A DNA stretch of 5,784 nt. Source: Ruminococcus sp. UBA946. GTDB lineage: Bacteria; Bacillota; Clostridia; Oscillospirales; Ruminococcaceae. Location of the stretch: assembly GCA_002293295.1 (NCBI GenBank), contig DBCY01000131.1, forward strand, positions 1 to 5,784, read 5' to 3'. Position numbers and translations under genes: made by a program. The notes below the pieces were generated by a model. The model was not told the origin of the DNA, did no database searches, and saw only the letters and a list, made by a program, of their open reading frames with translations. Of this stretch, positions 1 to 5,476 are shown piece by piece. Each line of letters opens with the position of its first letter. Position 1 is the first letter of the stretch.

Positions 1-336
1 TCACAGCTTGAAGCCGCAAAGGGTGAACTTGGCAAGCCTTTCCCGCGTGAGGACGAACTTACCGCCAAAACCGCACGGCTTGCCGAACTTAATATTCAGC
101 TTAACATTGACGGCAAACAGGAAACCGATGTAACGGAGGGCGGTAAAACGGATACCTCTGCGAAAACGGATATAGCCGCAGATAAAATACCGTCAGTATT
201 TGACAAGTCAGCGGATAAACCGCCTGAATCCATTCAGGAGCGAATGAAATATTACAAGGCGGCGGCTGATAAAGCTGCGGAAATGACAACACCGAAAACA
301 CCGCCTAAACTCGGTAAAGACAGCGAACTGCAATAG
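1..336 (+). CDS. C-terminal tail of a large helicase/DNA methylase-type mobile-element protein (5' partial)
   Basis: Frame 1 is open from the first base to a TAG at 334-336, giving 111 residues of a gene that begins upstream of the window. The segment starts with SQLEAAKGELGKPFPREDEL and continues with an AKTARLAELNIQLNID stretch. From memory, this pattern ends the giant SNF2/DEAD helicase plus N6-adenine methylase proteins of Clostridia conjugative elements, where it reads like 'GKPFPqEqELaeKsaRLaeLnalLnmD'. After it comes a low-complexity, Lys/Asp/Thr/Pro-rich tail without predicted fold. No catalytic motif lies inside the window, so helicase or methylase function is inferred from family resemblance only. 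A strong terminator follows within about 10 bases, so this is the last gene of its operon. I am confident it is coding and moderately confident of the family. Confidence 0.75.
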   Translation, partial: SQLEAAKGELGKPFPREDELTAKTARLAELNIQLNIDGKQETDVTEGGKTDTSAKTDIAADKIPSVFDKSADKPPESIQERMKYYKAAADKAAEMTTPKTPPKLGKDSELQ

Positions 337-345
337 CTTTTTTAC

Positions 346-387
346 GGTCCGGCAAGTAATTTCTACTCGCCGGACTATATTTTTTTT
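346..387 (+). terminator. Rho-independent terminator after the helicase/methylase-type gene
   Basis: GTCCGGC (347-353) pairs with GCCGGAC (369-375). After one mismatch, AGTA (355-358) pairs with TACT (364-367) around a 5-base loop. A T-tract follows at 380-387. The position 10 bases after the TAG at 334-336 fits an intrinsic terminator that isolates the upstream operon from the flavodoxin gene. Confidence 0.85.
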
Positions 388-424
388 GAACAGAATTTGT
401 CATTACACAATCGGATACAGAGTG

Positions 425-453
425 TTTACTTTTGCATTTGAGTATGATATAAT
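425..453 (+). promoter_or_regulatory. Promoter of the flavodoxin-domain gene
   Basis: A perfect TATAAT -10 box lies at 448-453 and is preceded by TGA, which makes it an extended -10. A weaker -35 (TTTACT, 425-430, 4 of 6 consensus) is 17 bases upstream. Transcription would start near 460, leaving a leader of about 60 bases before the ATG at 520. It sits downstream of the terminator at 346-387, so the flavodoxin gene appears to be an independent transcription unit. Confidence 0.7.
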
Positions 454-519
454 GAAAAAGTGGTAGTTGTGATTTAAAAGGTCTTATTTATAAAAATATA
501 ATATCTGGAGTTTATAGGT

Positions 520-1041
520 ATGAAGAAAATTGCTGTTATTTATAAATCCTTACATGGCTCAACAAAGCGATACGCGGAATGGATAGCCGAAGAACTGAAA
601 GCTTCGCTTTTTGAAGCGTCAGGCGTCAAACCCGCTCAATTAACGGATTATGATGTTATCGTATACGGAGGCGGGTTATATGCGGGAGGGATTATCGGAG
701 TAAAACTTGTTACAAAAAACCCCTGCAAAAATCTTGTTGTCTTTACAGTAGGGCTTGGAACTCCCGAAACCTCAGATTATACAGAAATACTGACCAAAAA
801 TTTTACTGCCGAATATCTTGAAAAATCAAAAGTCTTTCATCTGCATGGCGGCATTGATTATCAGAAACTAAGTATAATCCACAGGGTAATGATGGCTTTT
901 AAGAAAAAAGAGTCGGAGAAAATCCCTTTGAATGAACGTACAAGCGATGACCGTTCCCTGCTTGAAACCTACGGCGGTAAAGTTGATTTCACCGACAGAG
1001 AAACGATTAAACCGCTTGTTGATTATGTTCATGAGTTATAA
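520..1041 (+). CDS. Flavodoxin-domain protein, HemG/flavodoxin_5-like
   Basis: This 173-residue cytoplasmic protein has a classic FMN-binding flavodoxin start. A beta strand (KKIAVIYKS) leads into the phosphate-binding loop SLHGSTKRYAEWIAEEL (residues 10-26). The second strand and FMN loop are DYDVIVYGGGLYAGG (43-57), and NLVVFTVGLG (71-80) follows. The C-terminal half carries FHLHGGIDYQKLSIIHRVMM (106-125), typical of the HemG-like branch, and ETYGGKVDFTD near the end. Family members are FMN oxidoreductases; HemG oxidises protoporphyrinogen IX, but many Firmicutes homologues have no assigned substrate, so I do not name one. No transmembrane segment or signal peptide is visible. The ATG is supported by CTGGAG at 505-510. 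The length matches the family. It is unusual cargo for a mobilisation region and has its own promoter. Confidence 0.85.
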   Translation: MKKIAVIYKSLHGSTKRYAEWIAEELKASLFEASGVKPAQLTDYDVIVYGGGLYAGGIIGVKLVTKNPCKNLVVFTVGLGTPETSDYTEILTKNFTAEYLEKSKVFHLHGGIDYQKLSIIHRVMMAFKKKESEKIPLNERTSDDRSLLETYGGKVDFTDRETIKPLVDYVHEL

Positions 1042-1051
1042 AATATAATGT

Positions 1052-1079
1052 TTGACTTTACCTGTCAGTATGATAAAAT
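1052..1079 (+). promoter_or_regulatory. Promoter upstream of the 136-residue protein gene
   Basis: TTGACT (1052-1057, 5 of 6 consensus) and TAAAAT (1074-1079, 5 of 6) are separated by 16 bases, and TGA before the -10 makes it extended. It begins 11 bases after the flavodoxin stop codon. No terminator hairpin is evident in between, so read-through from the flavodoxin gene is also possible. Confidence 0.65.
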
Positions 1080-1131
1080 TATAAGGGTAATAGTAAACTG
1101 TTTCTTGTATAAATGAAAGGTATGACGGCAT

Positions 1132-1542
1132 TTGAATAACAATGAATTACAGGTAAAAGTCAATTCGGCAATGTATACGCTTATTAAAGAAAAGGGCGTC
1201 GCTTCCCCCGCCGAAGTTCTGATTAAAATCGGGGTATTAACAAAAGAAAATTACGAAAACTGGCGCTTCGGGCTCGTCCCCTATCTTAAAAAAGTATGCC
1301 AAATCAGTTTAGGAAAACTATCGTCAGTAAGCCGAGAAATCCGTGCTTACGCTAAAAAGAATAACCTTAAACCCTCATGGACTGATTATAGGAAATGGGG
1401 CAAGGGCGCAAATATCCGGCTTAAATTTTCAAAGAGCGGTGATGAGCAAATAGAACGGTTTTACGCCACTCATTACGTCAGTCAGCAGAAAGTTACCGAA
1501 GCAAAAGAACGTAAAAAATCCGCAGAAACAAATGCGGATTAA
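1132..1542 (+). CDS. Conserved hypothetical protein, 136 residues, function unknown
   Basis: The frame begins with UUG at 1132, preceded by AAAGG at 1116-1120 at a slightly long spacing. The next in-frame ATG (1171) would remove the first helix, so UUG is preferred. The protein is basic and looks mostly alpha-helical. An N-terminal helical segment (residues 5-35) leads to YENWRFGLVPYLKKVC (41-56). A basic region RAYAKKNNLKPSWTDYRKWGKG (71-92) follows, then a strand-like NIRLKFSKSGD and ERFYATHYV (109-117), and a charged Lys/Glu-rich tail. I recall similar small proteins in Firmicutes with the same WRFG, YLKKVC and ATHYV segments but know of no assigned function. The basic helical make-up and a position just upstream of mobC suggest a nucleic-acid-related role, which is inference only. 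It is surely coding. Confidence 0.75.
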   Translation: MNNNELQVKVNSAMYTLIKEKGVASPAEVLIKIGVLTKENYENWRFGLVPYLKKVCQISLGKLSSVSREIRAYAKKNNLKPSWTDYRKWGKGANIRLKFSKSGDEQIERFYATHYVSQQKVTEAKERKKSAETNAD

Positions 1543-1560
1543 ATCAGAATATTTTTATAT

Positions 1561-1597
1561 AACGCTCCGATTTTATAATCGGGGCGTTTAATTTTTT
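1561..1597 (+). terminator. Terminator or attenuator hairpin directly before the mobC ribosome binding site
   Basis: AACGCTCCGAT (1561-1571) pairs with ATCGGGGCGTT (1578-1588) over 11 base pairs with one G-T wobble and a 6-base loop. A T6 run follows at 1592-1597. It lies 18 bases after the 136-residue gene stop, and its U-tract abuts the AAGGAGG (1598-1604) of mobC. There is no room for a promoter between hairpin and mobC, so mobC expression must depend on read-through or on a start site within the hairpin region. Confidence 0.75.
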
Positions 1598-1611
1598 AAG
1601 GAGGATAACAA

Positions 1612-1941
1612 ATGGCAAACCGCACAAGAAAAATCCCTCTCCAGTTCTATGTAAACGAAAAGGAACAGGATTTTATTTTTAAGAAAATGGAGGTCTTGCA
1701 GACAAAGAACCTTTCCGCATATCTTCGCAAAATGGCGCTTGACGGATATATTCTGAACGTGGATTACTCCATGTTCCGTGAAATAAATTCGTCACTGCAG
1801 CACATCTCCAACAGCGTGAACCAAATCGCAAAAAGAGTTAATTCAACCGATAATATCTATGAAGATGATATATCTTTGATAAAGGAGCAGCAGGAGAAAA
1901 TATGGCAATTACAAAAATCCATTCTATCTCAACTACCCTGA
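1612..1941 (+). CDS. mobC: MobC-family relaxosome accessory protein
   Basis: This 109-residue protein is a DNA-binding mobilisation accessory factor. The N-terminal part (residues 5-47) has the ribbon-helix-helix look of the MobC family: a basic start NRTRKIPLQFYVNEKEQDFI, then helices KKMEVLQTKNLSAYLRKMALDG. The conserved middle, REINSSLQHISNSVNQIAKRVN (56-77), is the strongest family signature, since MobC proteins have 'L..iGnNlNQiAr.lN' here. The C-terminus is helical and rich in Glu and Gln. In known systems MobC binds near the oriT and helps the relaxase melt and nick it. AAGGAGG at 1598-1604 with 7-base spacing supports the ATG at 1612. The stop lies 40 bases inside the relaxase gene, which implies translational coupling. 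Confidence 0.88.
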   Translation: MANRTRKIPLQFYVNEKEQDFIFKKMEVLQTKNLSAYLRKMALDGYILNVDYSMFREINSSLQHISNSVNQIAKRVNSTDNIYEDDISLIKEQQEKIWQLQKSILSQLP

Positions 1942-3257
1942 ACAAAGCAATCAGTTATATCGTCAATCCCGATAAAACTGACGGCAAGCAACTTGTGTCC
2001 TCGTTCGCCTGTTCCGCTGAAACGGCGGCGGTTGAATTTGAGTGGACTATGAAAAATTCAGGCAAGCAGGGCGGGCGTTTGGCGTATCATTTAATCCAGT
2101 CATTTGACACCGGAGAAGTTGACTATGAAACCGCCCATGAGATGGGAAAAAAACTTGCCAATGAAGTTTTGGCGGGCAAATATGAATATGTAATCGCCAC
2201 TCACATTGATAAAGGGCATTATCATAATCACATCATTTTTAATTCCGTAAGCTTCAAAGATAAAAAGAAATATTATTCGAGTGCAAAGAGTTATCACCGC
2301 ATACGTCGCGTCAATGATAAGCTCTGCCACGAGTACGGTTTATCAGTTATCGACCAAAGCAAAAACAAGGGTAAATCCTACAAGGAATACACAGCCGATA
2401 AAGACGGTACGAGTTGGAAATCACTGCTTAGAAAACATATTGACGAATGTATTCTTCGTTCACAAGACTTGAACGATTTTCTTTCTCTTATGGGTAAGGA
2501 TTATGAAATAAAGCAAGGCAAGCACATTGCTTTCCGCGCGGTGGGGCAGGAACGGTTTACCCGTTCAAAAACACTCGGAACGGAGTACACCGAGGAACGT
2601 ATTAAAGAGCGATTGCAGGGGATTACGCAGACCGTTTCAAAGTCAAGAAAATCCTCTGAAAACTTCAATCTTCTTATTGATATTGAAAACAATATAAAGG
2701 CGCAGCAGTCGGCGGGATTCGCTCATTGGGCGAAGATTCAGAACCTTAAAAATGCCGCCAACACCATGAACTGGATTACCGAAAACGGCATACTTGACTA
2801 CTCCGCTTTAGCAGAAAAATTCGAGGGTATCAGATATAAAAAAGACAGTACCCACAGCCGTATTAAGGCAATTGAAAAACGTATAAAAGAACTCAACGTA
2901 CTTATAAAGGACATTGAGGTTTACCGCAAAACAAAACCGATAGTTGACAGGGCTGACAAGGTAGTTTTCAAGGAAAAATACCGTAAAGAACACGAATCGG
3001 AATTTATACTTTTCAAAGCTGCCGCGCAGTCCTTGAAACCGCATTTAAAGGACGGTAAAACACCGTTAATCAAGCCTGTCCGAACGGAAATCAATCAGCT
3101 TATTTCAGAGAAAAATTCTCTTTACGGTGAATATGATTCGCTCAAAAAAGAATTTGCCGATATTCAGAAAATGAAACAAAATGTTGATATGATTTTGGGT
3201 AAAGATAATTCACCCGACCGAGAAAACGTCCGCAGACGTGATAACGGTCTTGAATAG
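1902..3257 (+). CDS. MobP-type relaxase/mobilisation nuclease
   Basis: This 451-residue protein matches the Relaxase/Mobilisation nuclease family (PF03432 type). Motif I, NKAISYIVNPDKT (residues 14-26), carries Tyr19 as the likely nucleophile that becomes covalently linked to the nicked strand. RLAYHLIQSF (59-68) is the conserved second strand region. The metal-binding motif is THIDKGHYHNHIIFNS (100-115), with His101, His106, His108 and His110 as the histidine cluster. SYHRIRRVNDKLCHEYGLSVI (130-150) is also typical. The C-terminal half is Lys- and Glu-rich, with coiled-coil-like stretches around 315-345 and 395-430, a usual spacer or partner-binding region. The ATG follows CAGGAG (1891-1896) and overlaps mobC by 40 bases. 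No frame damage is seen, and the length is normal for this group. A strong terminator follows. Confidence 0.92.
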   Translation: MAITKIHSISTTLNKAISYIVNPDKTDGKQLVSSFACSAETAAVEFEWTMKNSGKQGGRLAYHLIQSFDTGEVDYETAHEMGKKLANEVLAGKYEYVIATHIDKGHYHNHIIFNSVSFKDKKKYYSSAKSYHRIRRVNDKLCHEYGLSVIDQSKNKGKSYKEYTADKDGTSWKSLLRKHIDECILRSQDLNDFLSLMGKDYEIKQGKHIAFRAVGQERFTRSKTLGTEYTEERIKERLQGITQTVSKSRKSSENFNLLIDIENNIKAQQSAGFAHWAKIQNLKNAANTMNWITENGILDYSALAEKFEGIRYKKDSTHSRIKAIEKRIKELNVLIKDIEVYRKTKPIVDRADKVVFKEKYRKEHESEFILFKAAAQSLKPHLKDGKTPLIKPVRTEINQLISEKNSLYGEYDSLKKEFADIQKMKQNVDMILGKDNSPDRENVRRRDNGLE

Positions 3258-3269
3258 GAATACCACAGT

Positions 3270-3307
3270 AAAATACTCCCGCAAAGCTGATTGCGGGAGT
3301 ATTTTTT
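3270..3307 (+). terminator. Strong terminator of the mobC-relaxase operon
   Basis: AAATACTCCCGCAA (3271-3284) pairs perfectly with TTGCGGGAGTATTT (3291-3304) around a 6-base loop, with one more A-T pair outside. The T6 run is at 3302-3307. It begins about 13 bases after the relaxase stop codon. The A-rich left side means it may also work weakly on the minus strand. Confidence 0.9.
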
Positions 3308-3410
3308 ATTGCCGTTTGACGGCAATTCAATTTAAGCCGATAATTATATAACCGTTTTTACGGTTATATAATTTGGCTTTGTTCAAAATCAAAAATGCGG
3401 AGCATTTTTG
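3308..3410. repeat. Three successive inverted repeats after the relaxase terminator
   Basis: Three hairpins lie almost end to end. ATTGCCGT (3308-3315) pairs with ACGGCAAT (3319-3326). ATTATATAACCGT (3343-3355) pairs with ACGGTTATATAAT (3360-3372) around four T; AAGCC (3334-3338) and GGCTT (3375-3379) extend it with small bulges. CAAAAATGC (3390-3398) pairs with GCATTTTTG (3402-3410), and CTTTG (3377-3381) with CAAAG (3412-3416) can form an outer stem. None has a clear terminator role on the plus strand beyond the preceding one. They are candidate relaxosome or lagging-strand (single-strand origin) structures. Confidence 0.7.
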
Positions 3411-3420
3411 TCAAAGGGTT

Positions 3421-3520
3421 TTAGGGATTTCCCTAACAAGCACGTTTAGGAGAACCGCCGAAACGCTGTATAAGTCATGACTTATACGATGCTTGCTATC
3501 CTCCCCCACGCCGTGCGTGG
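3421..3520. other. Candidate origin of transfer (oriT)
   Basis: This non-coding stretch directly downstream of mobC and the relaxase gene holds several nested repeats. TTAGGG/CCCTAA forms a hairpin at 3421-3436. TAACAAGCA (3434-3442) and TGCTTGCTA (3490-3498) form long inverted arms with one mismatch. Between them lies the perfect palindrome 3468-3487. TATCCTCC (3497-3504) starts inside the right arm, and CCACGC/GCGTGG forms a hairpin at 3506-3520. Known MOBP oriTs of the IncP type place the nick core (consensus YATCCTGY) at the edge of an inverted-repeat arm, and this layout matches apart from C in place of G. The nick site and its strand are inference. The region could instead be a structured regulatory or replication site. 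Confidence 0.5.
3468..3487. repeat. Perfect 20-base palindrome
   Basis: GTATAAGTCA (3468-3477) is followed directly by its exact reverse complement TGACTTATAC (3478-3487). The size and perfect dyad symmetry suit a dimeric DNA-binding protein such as ribbon-helix-helix MobC, or a cruciform. It lies in the middle of the candidate oriT. Confidence 0.85.
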
Positions 3521-3525
3521 AAGTT

Positions 3526-3556
3526 GCTTTTTCAAAGCTTTTCCGCACTTGTGCGG
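3526..3556. repeat. Two small hairpins at the end of the structured region
   Basis: GCTTT (3526-3530) pairs with AAAGC (3534-3538) around a 3-base loop, and CCGCA (3543-3547) pairs with TGCGG (3552-3556) around a 4-base loop. They continue the run of short stem-loops from 3308 onward. From 3557 to 3657 I see no gene and no convincing structure: the sequence is A- and T-rich and holds only one copy of an 11-base direct repeat (starting at 3650) shared with 3411-3421. Confidence 0.5.
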
Positions 3557-3658
3557 TGATTGATTATTCAAGAAAAAGAAAAATCAGGGTTATTCTTCTT
3601 TCAAACTTTCGCCGAGACCTTTTATAACAGGGTCAAGGAAATAAAGTAATCAAAGGGT

Positions 3659-4819
3659 TTAACTCACAGAAGAAGGATTTGACTGATTTTTAAATGTATT
3701 CAATACAGATACGGATGTTGAATTGACTTTTTTGTTTGTTACAGTGAAAGAAAATACGTTCCAAACATTACCGGTTTTTCCGATAGGAATATAATAATCT
3801 TTAATTATTTCTTTCCCATTATCCATATAATAAAATGTAACCTTTGCGCCGGATGAAGACATAGCAGTTGAATTCGTTCGTGTAATGTTTGAATAATCAT
3901 GAACCGAATATGTATATTTACCGTCTCTTTCGGTATATAGAGTAATTGTTTCAGGTCCATATGAGTTTGTGTCATCTACATCCAAGTTAGCAATATTCTG
4001 ATGTGAAGGAAAACTATAGTAAACGTGCATTCCTCCCGGTCCTCTTAAATGTGAATCAAGGTCACTTGGAGTGCTACCCCAAGTCAATACCAATCTGCTC
4101 TCATTTGCTGACAGTTCAGGACATAAAACAGTGGAAATTTTATCCGGAATCGCTGAATTTATAGATGAAACGGCGAAGTTTTCATATCCGGTTATAAAAC
4201 CGTCCTTACTTATTTCTGCTGTATAATATCCGCTTGGCAATCCCCTTGCCGTATTCAGTACACCTCTAGTGTTTGTTATATCAGAAATTTCAATTCCGTC
4301 TGCGTCAACTATATAATTACTTTTAGTTTCGCCCCAATTTTTACGATACTTAATTGTTGCTCCGCTAATAGTGCGATTGTTTGTTGCATCCCTTACTTCA
4401 AAATTAAAATAACTTTGCGGTTCAGCATTGACCATAGTTATTTCCTTGATGTATTTTACTTCGTTTTCAGCTAATTCAATATTATTAAATATTAACGGCT
4501 CATAATCATCTTTTCCTACGTTTGATGTATCATTATCTTCCTTTATAAATTCAATTTTATGAGTTCCGGCAGGCATTATTATTTCAAAATATCCGCTATC
4601 TAGGTCAAGCGGTTTAGCTTCTTTTCCGTTAATACTGATAAAAACATCTGACAGAGGATTTCCAGATTTTTTTTCAACAACCCTTCCCATAATGATACCA
4701 TTAGCTTTTTCCTCATAATCTTCAGGCTGTCCTACTTTTGAAATAGCTTTGTTGGCATCGACAAGAGGATATGAGCCTGTTCCCTTTACCGGGGGTGCGG
4801 GGTCAAATTCGGTAAAACC
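3659..4819 (-). pseudogene. 5'-truncated gene for a surface-type protein with CarboxypepD-reg-like and YfaP-like domains
   Basis: The reverse frame is open from 4819 to the TAA at 3659-3661. The first ATG is at 4690 (343 residues), but protein-like sequence continues upstream for 43 codons, including GFTEFDPAPPVKGTGSYPL, until an in-frame TAA (4820-4822). No ATG, GTG or TTG precedes the ATG at 4690, no good ribosome binding site stands before it, and no signal peptide is present. Numbered from that ATG, residues 1-50 (GRVVEKKSGNPLSDVFISI) look like a carboxypeptidase-regulatory-like beta sandwich. Residues 94-175 form a second such unit. Residues 198-318 carry RLVLTWGSTPSDLDSHLRGP and HVYYSF, typical of YfaP-like/DUF2135 domains. 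Relatives are usually secreted or lipid-anchored with unclear roles. The missing front suggests loss by rearrangement next to the mazF promoter. Translation from 4690 cannot be excluded. Confidence 0.7.
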
Positions 4820-4834
4820 TTAAAAAATAATTAG

Positions 4835-4866
4835 GGGCGGAGCATACCCTTTTGACAGCTCCGCCC
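4835..4866. repeat. Inverted repeat enclosing the -35 box of the mazF-like promoter
   Basis: GGGCGGAGC (4835-4843) pairs with GCTCCGCCC (4858-4866) around a 14-base loop that contains the TTGACA of the next promoter. On the minus strand a T6 run (4827-4822) follows about 7 bases beyond the stem, so it could be a weak leftward terminator. On the plus strand there is no T-tract. It may instead be an operator or a junction scar next to the truncated gene. Confidence 0.6.
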
Positions 4867-4880
4867 TACATATATATACA
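4852..4880 (+). promoter_or_regulatory. Promoter of the mazF-like operon
   Basis: A consensus TTGACA lies at 4852-4857. Two -10 options overlap in the alternating TA run: TATACA at 4875-4880 (17-base spacing) and TATATA at 4873-4878 (15-base spacing). The right arm of the inverted repeat occupies the spacer, so a factor bound there would block RNA polymerase. Confidence 0.65.
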
Positions 4881-4897
4881 GGAAAGGATGTTAAAAC

Positions 4898-5284
4898 TTG
4901 AACAGCACAGTACGCAGGGGAGAAATTTACATGGCAGACTTAGAGCCTCACAAAGGGAGCGAACAGGGCGGTTTACGTCCTGTTTTAGTTTTGCAGAATA
5001 ACTTGGGAAACAGCTACTCTCCGACAACCATTATCGCTCCAATATCTAATAAACCGGGCAAAGACTATTTGCCTGTACACATCAGACTTAGCAAATACGA
5101 TTGCCTTGACGATACTTCAACGGTATTACTTGAACAGATAAGGGTAATTGACAAGAGCAGACTGCAAGATTATGTATGTTCGCTTCGCAAATATGAAATG
5201 AGAACGATTGATACTGCGCTTCTTATTAGTATAGGTGTCAGTCAGATTCCGTCAAAAGAGGAGGACTTGAATGAATACAGTTAA
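4898..5284 (+). CDS. MazF/PemK-family endoribonuclease toxin-like protein
   Basis: This 128-residue protein opens with RRGEIYMADLEPHKGSEQGG, the hallmark MazF/PemK start, followed by LRPVLVLQNNLGNSYSPTTI and VLLEQIRVIDKSRL. Family members are dimeric cytoplasmic ribonucleases that cut single-stranded RNA at short motifs. By alignment with Bacillus subtilis MazF, the catalytic Arg25 corresponds to Arg27 here, and Thr48 corresponds to Ser50, a conservative change. The core length is normal, with a short acidic tail (KEEDLNEYS). The UUG start at 4898 is supported by AAAGGA at 4883-4888; the ATG at 4888 is in another frame and soon stops. No MazE-like gene precedes it. Instead a small gene overlaps its 3' end. 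On mobile elements such proteins may serve stability or may be repurposed regulators, so toxin activity is not certain. Confidence 0.88.
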   Translation: MNSTVRRGEIYMADLEPHKGSEQGGLRPVLVLQNNLGNSYSPTTIIAPISNKPGKDYLPVHIRLSKYDCLDDTSTVLLEQIRVIDKSRLQDYVCSLRKYEMRTIDTALLISIGVSQIPSKEEDLNEYS

Positions 5285-5447
5285 AGATATTATACCCGTA
5301 AATGGTAATATTTCGCTTCCGCACGAATGCGTCAGTGAATTCAAAAAGGCAATGAAAATAGGATACTATAAGAATTTCTATAAAAAAGGTTTAATTACTG
5401 CTGAACAACTTGAAAAATTAATGCTTATGCAGAATAAAACCGCATAG
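5271..5447 (+). CDS. 58-residue SHOCT-like small protein, partner candidate of the MazF-like protein
   Basis: ATG at 5271 lies within the mazF-like gene (14-base overlap), and a strong GAGGAGG (5258-5264) sits 6 bases before it. The frame ends with TAG at 5445-5447. The protein begins MNTVKDIIPVNGNISLPHEC. Its second half, YYKNFYKKGLITAEQLEKLM (residues 32-51), resembles the SHOCT motif, a short C-terminal helical hairpin with a 'G.IT.eEfe..K' pattern found in many unrelated small bacterial proteins. SHOCT has no single known function and is often thought to mediate oligomerisation. Overlap and tight spacing imply translational coupling with the MazF-like gene. It may be the antitoxin in reversed gene order, but it lacks an obvious AbrB or ribbon-helix-helix DNA-binding fold, so that is a hypothesis. 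Confidence 0.75.
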   Translation: MNTVKDIIPVNGNISLPHECVSEFKKAMKIGYYKNFYKKGLITAEQLEKLMLMQNKTA

Positions 5448-5476
5448 CCTCTAAATAAAAAAGTTCCGTACAGCAC

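Noticed and set aside
101..301. Reverse open frame of 66 codons at the left edge
   Set aside because: It is antisense to the recognisable tail of the large helicase/methylase-type protein; its Pro- and Tyr-rich translation looks like shadow sequence.
2100..3044. Reverse and alternate-frame open frames inside the relaxase gene (for example 2100-2330, 2501-2692, 2808-3044 minus and 2281-2472 plus)
   Set aside because: They lie wholly within a well-supported relaxase frame, have no ribosome binding sites and their proteins look like shadow translation.
3142..3330. Reverse open frame across the relaxase 3' end and terminator
   Set aside because: It runs through the terminator hairpin, shows no family features and lacks a ribosome binding site.
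3308..3556. CRISPR array
   Set aside because: The repeats are inverted, differ from each other and have no regular spacer length; no direct repeat units are present.
3258..3658. tRNA, rRNA or riboswitch in the gene-free stretch
   Set aside because: No cloverleaf arms, T-loop GTTCRA motif or familiar riboswitch core was seen; the stems are short and serial.
4888..4950. ATG at 4888 as start of the mazF-like gene
   Set aside because: It is in a different frame from the MazF sequence and gives no family match; UUG at 4898 keeps the MazF frame and has AAAGGA at good spacing.
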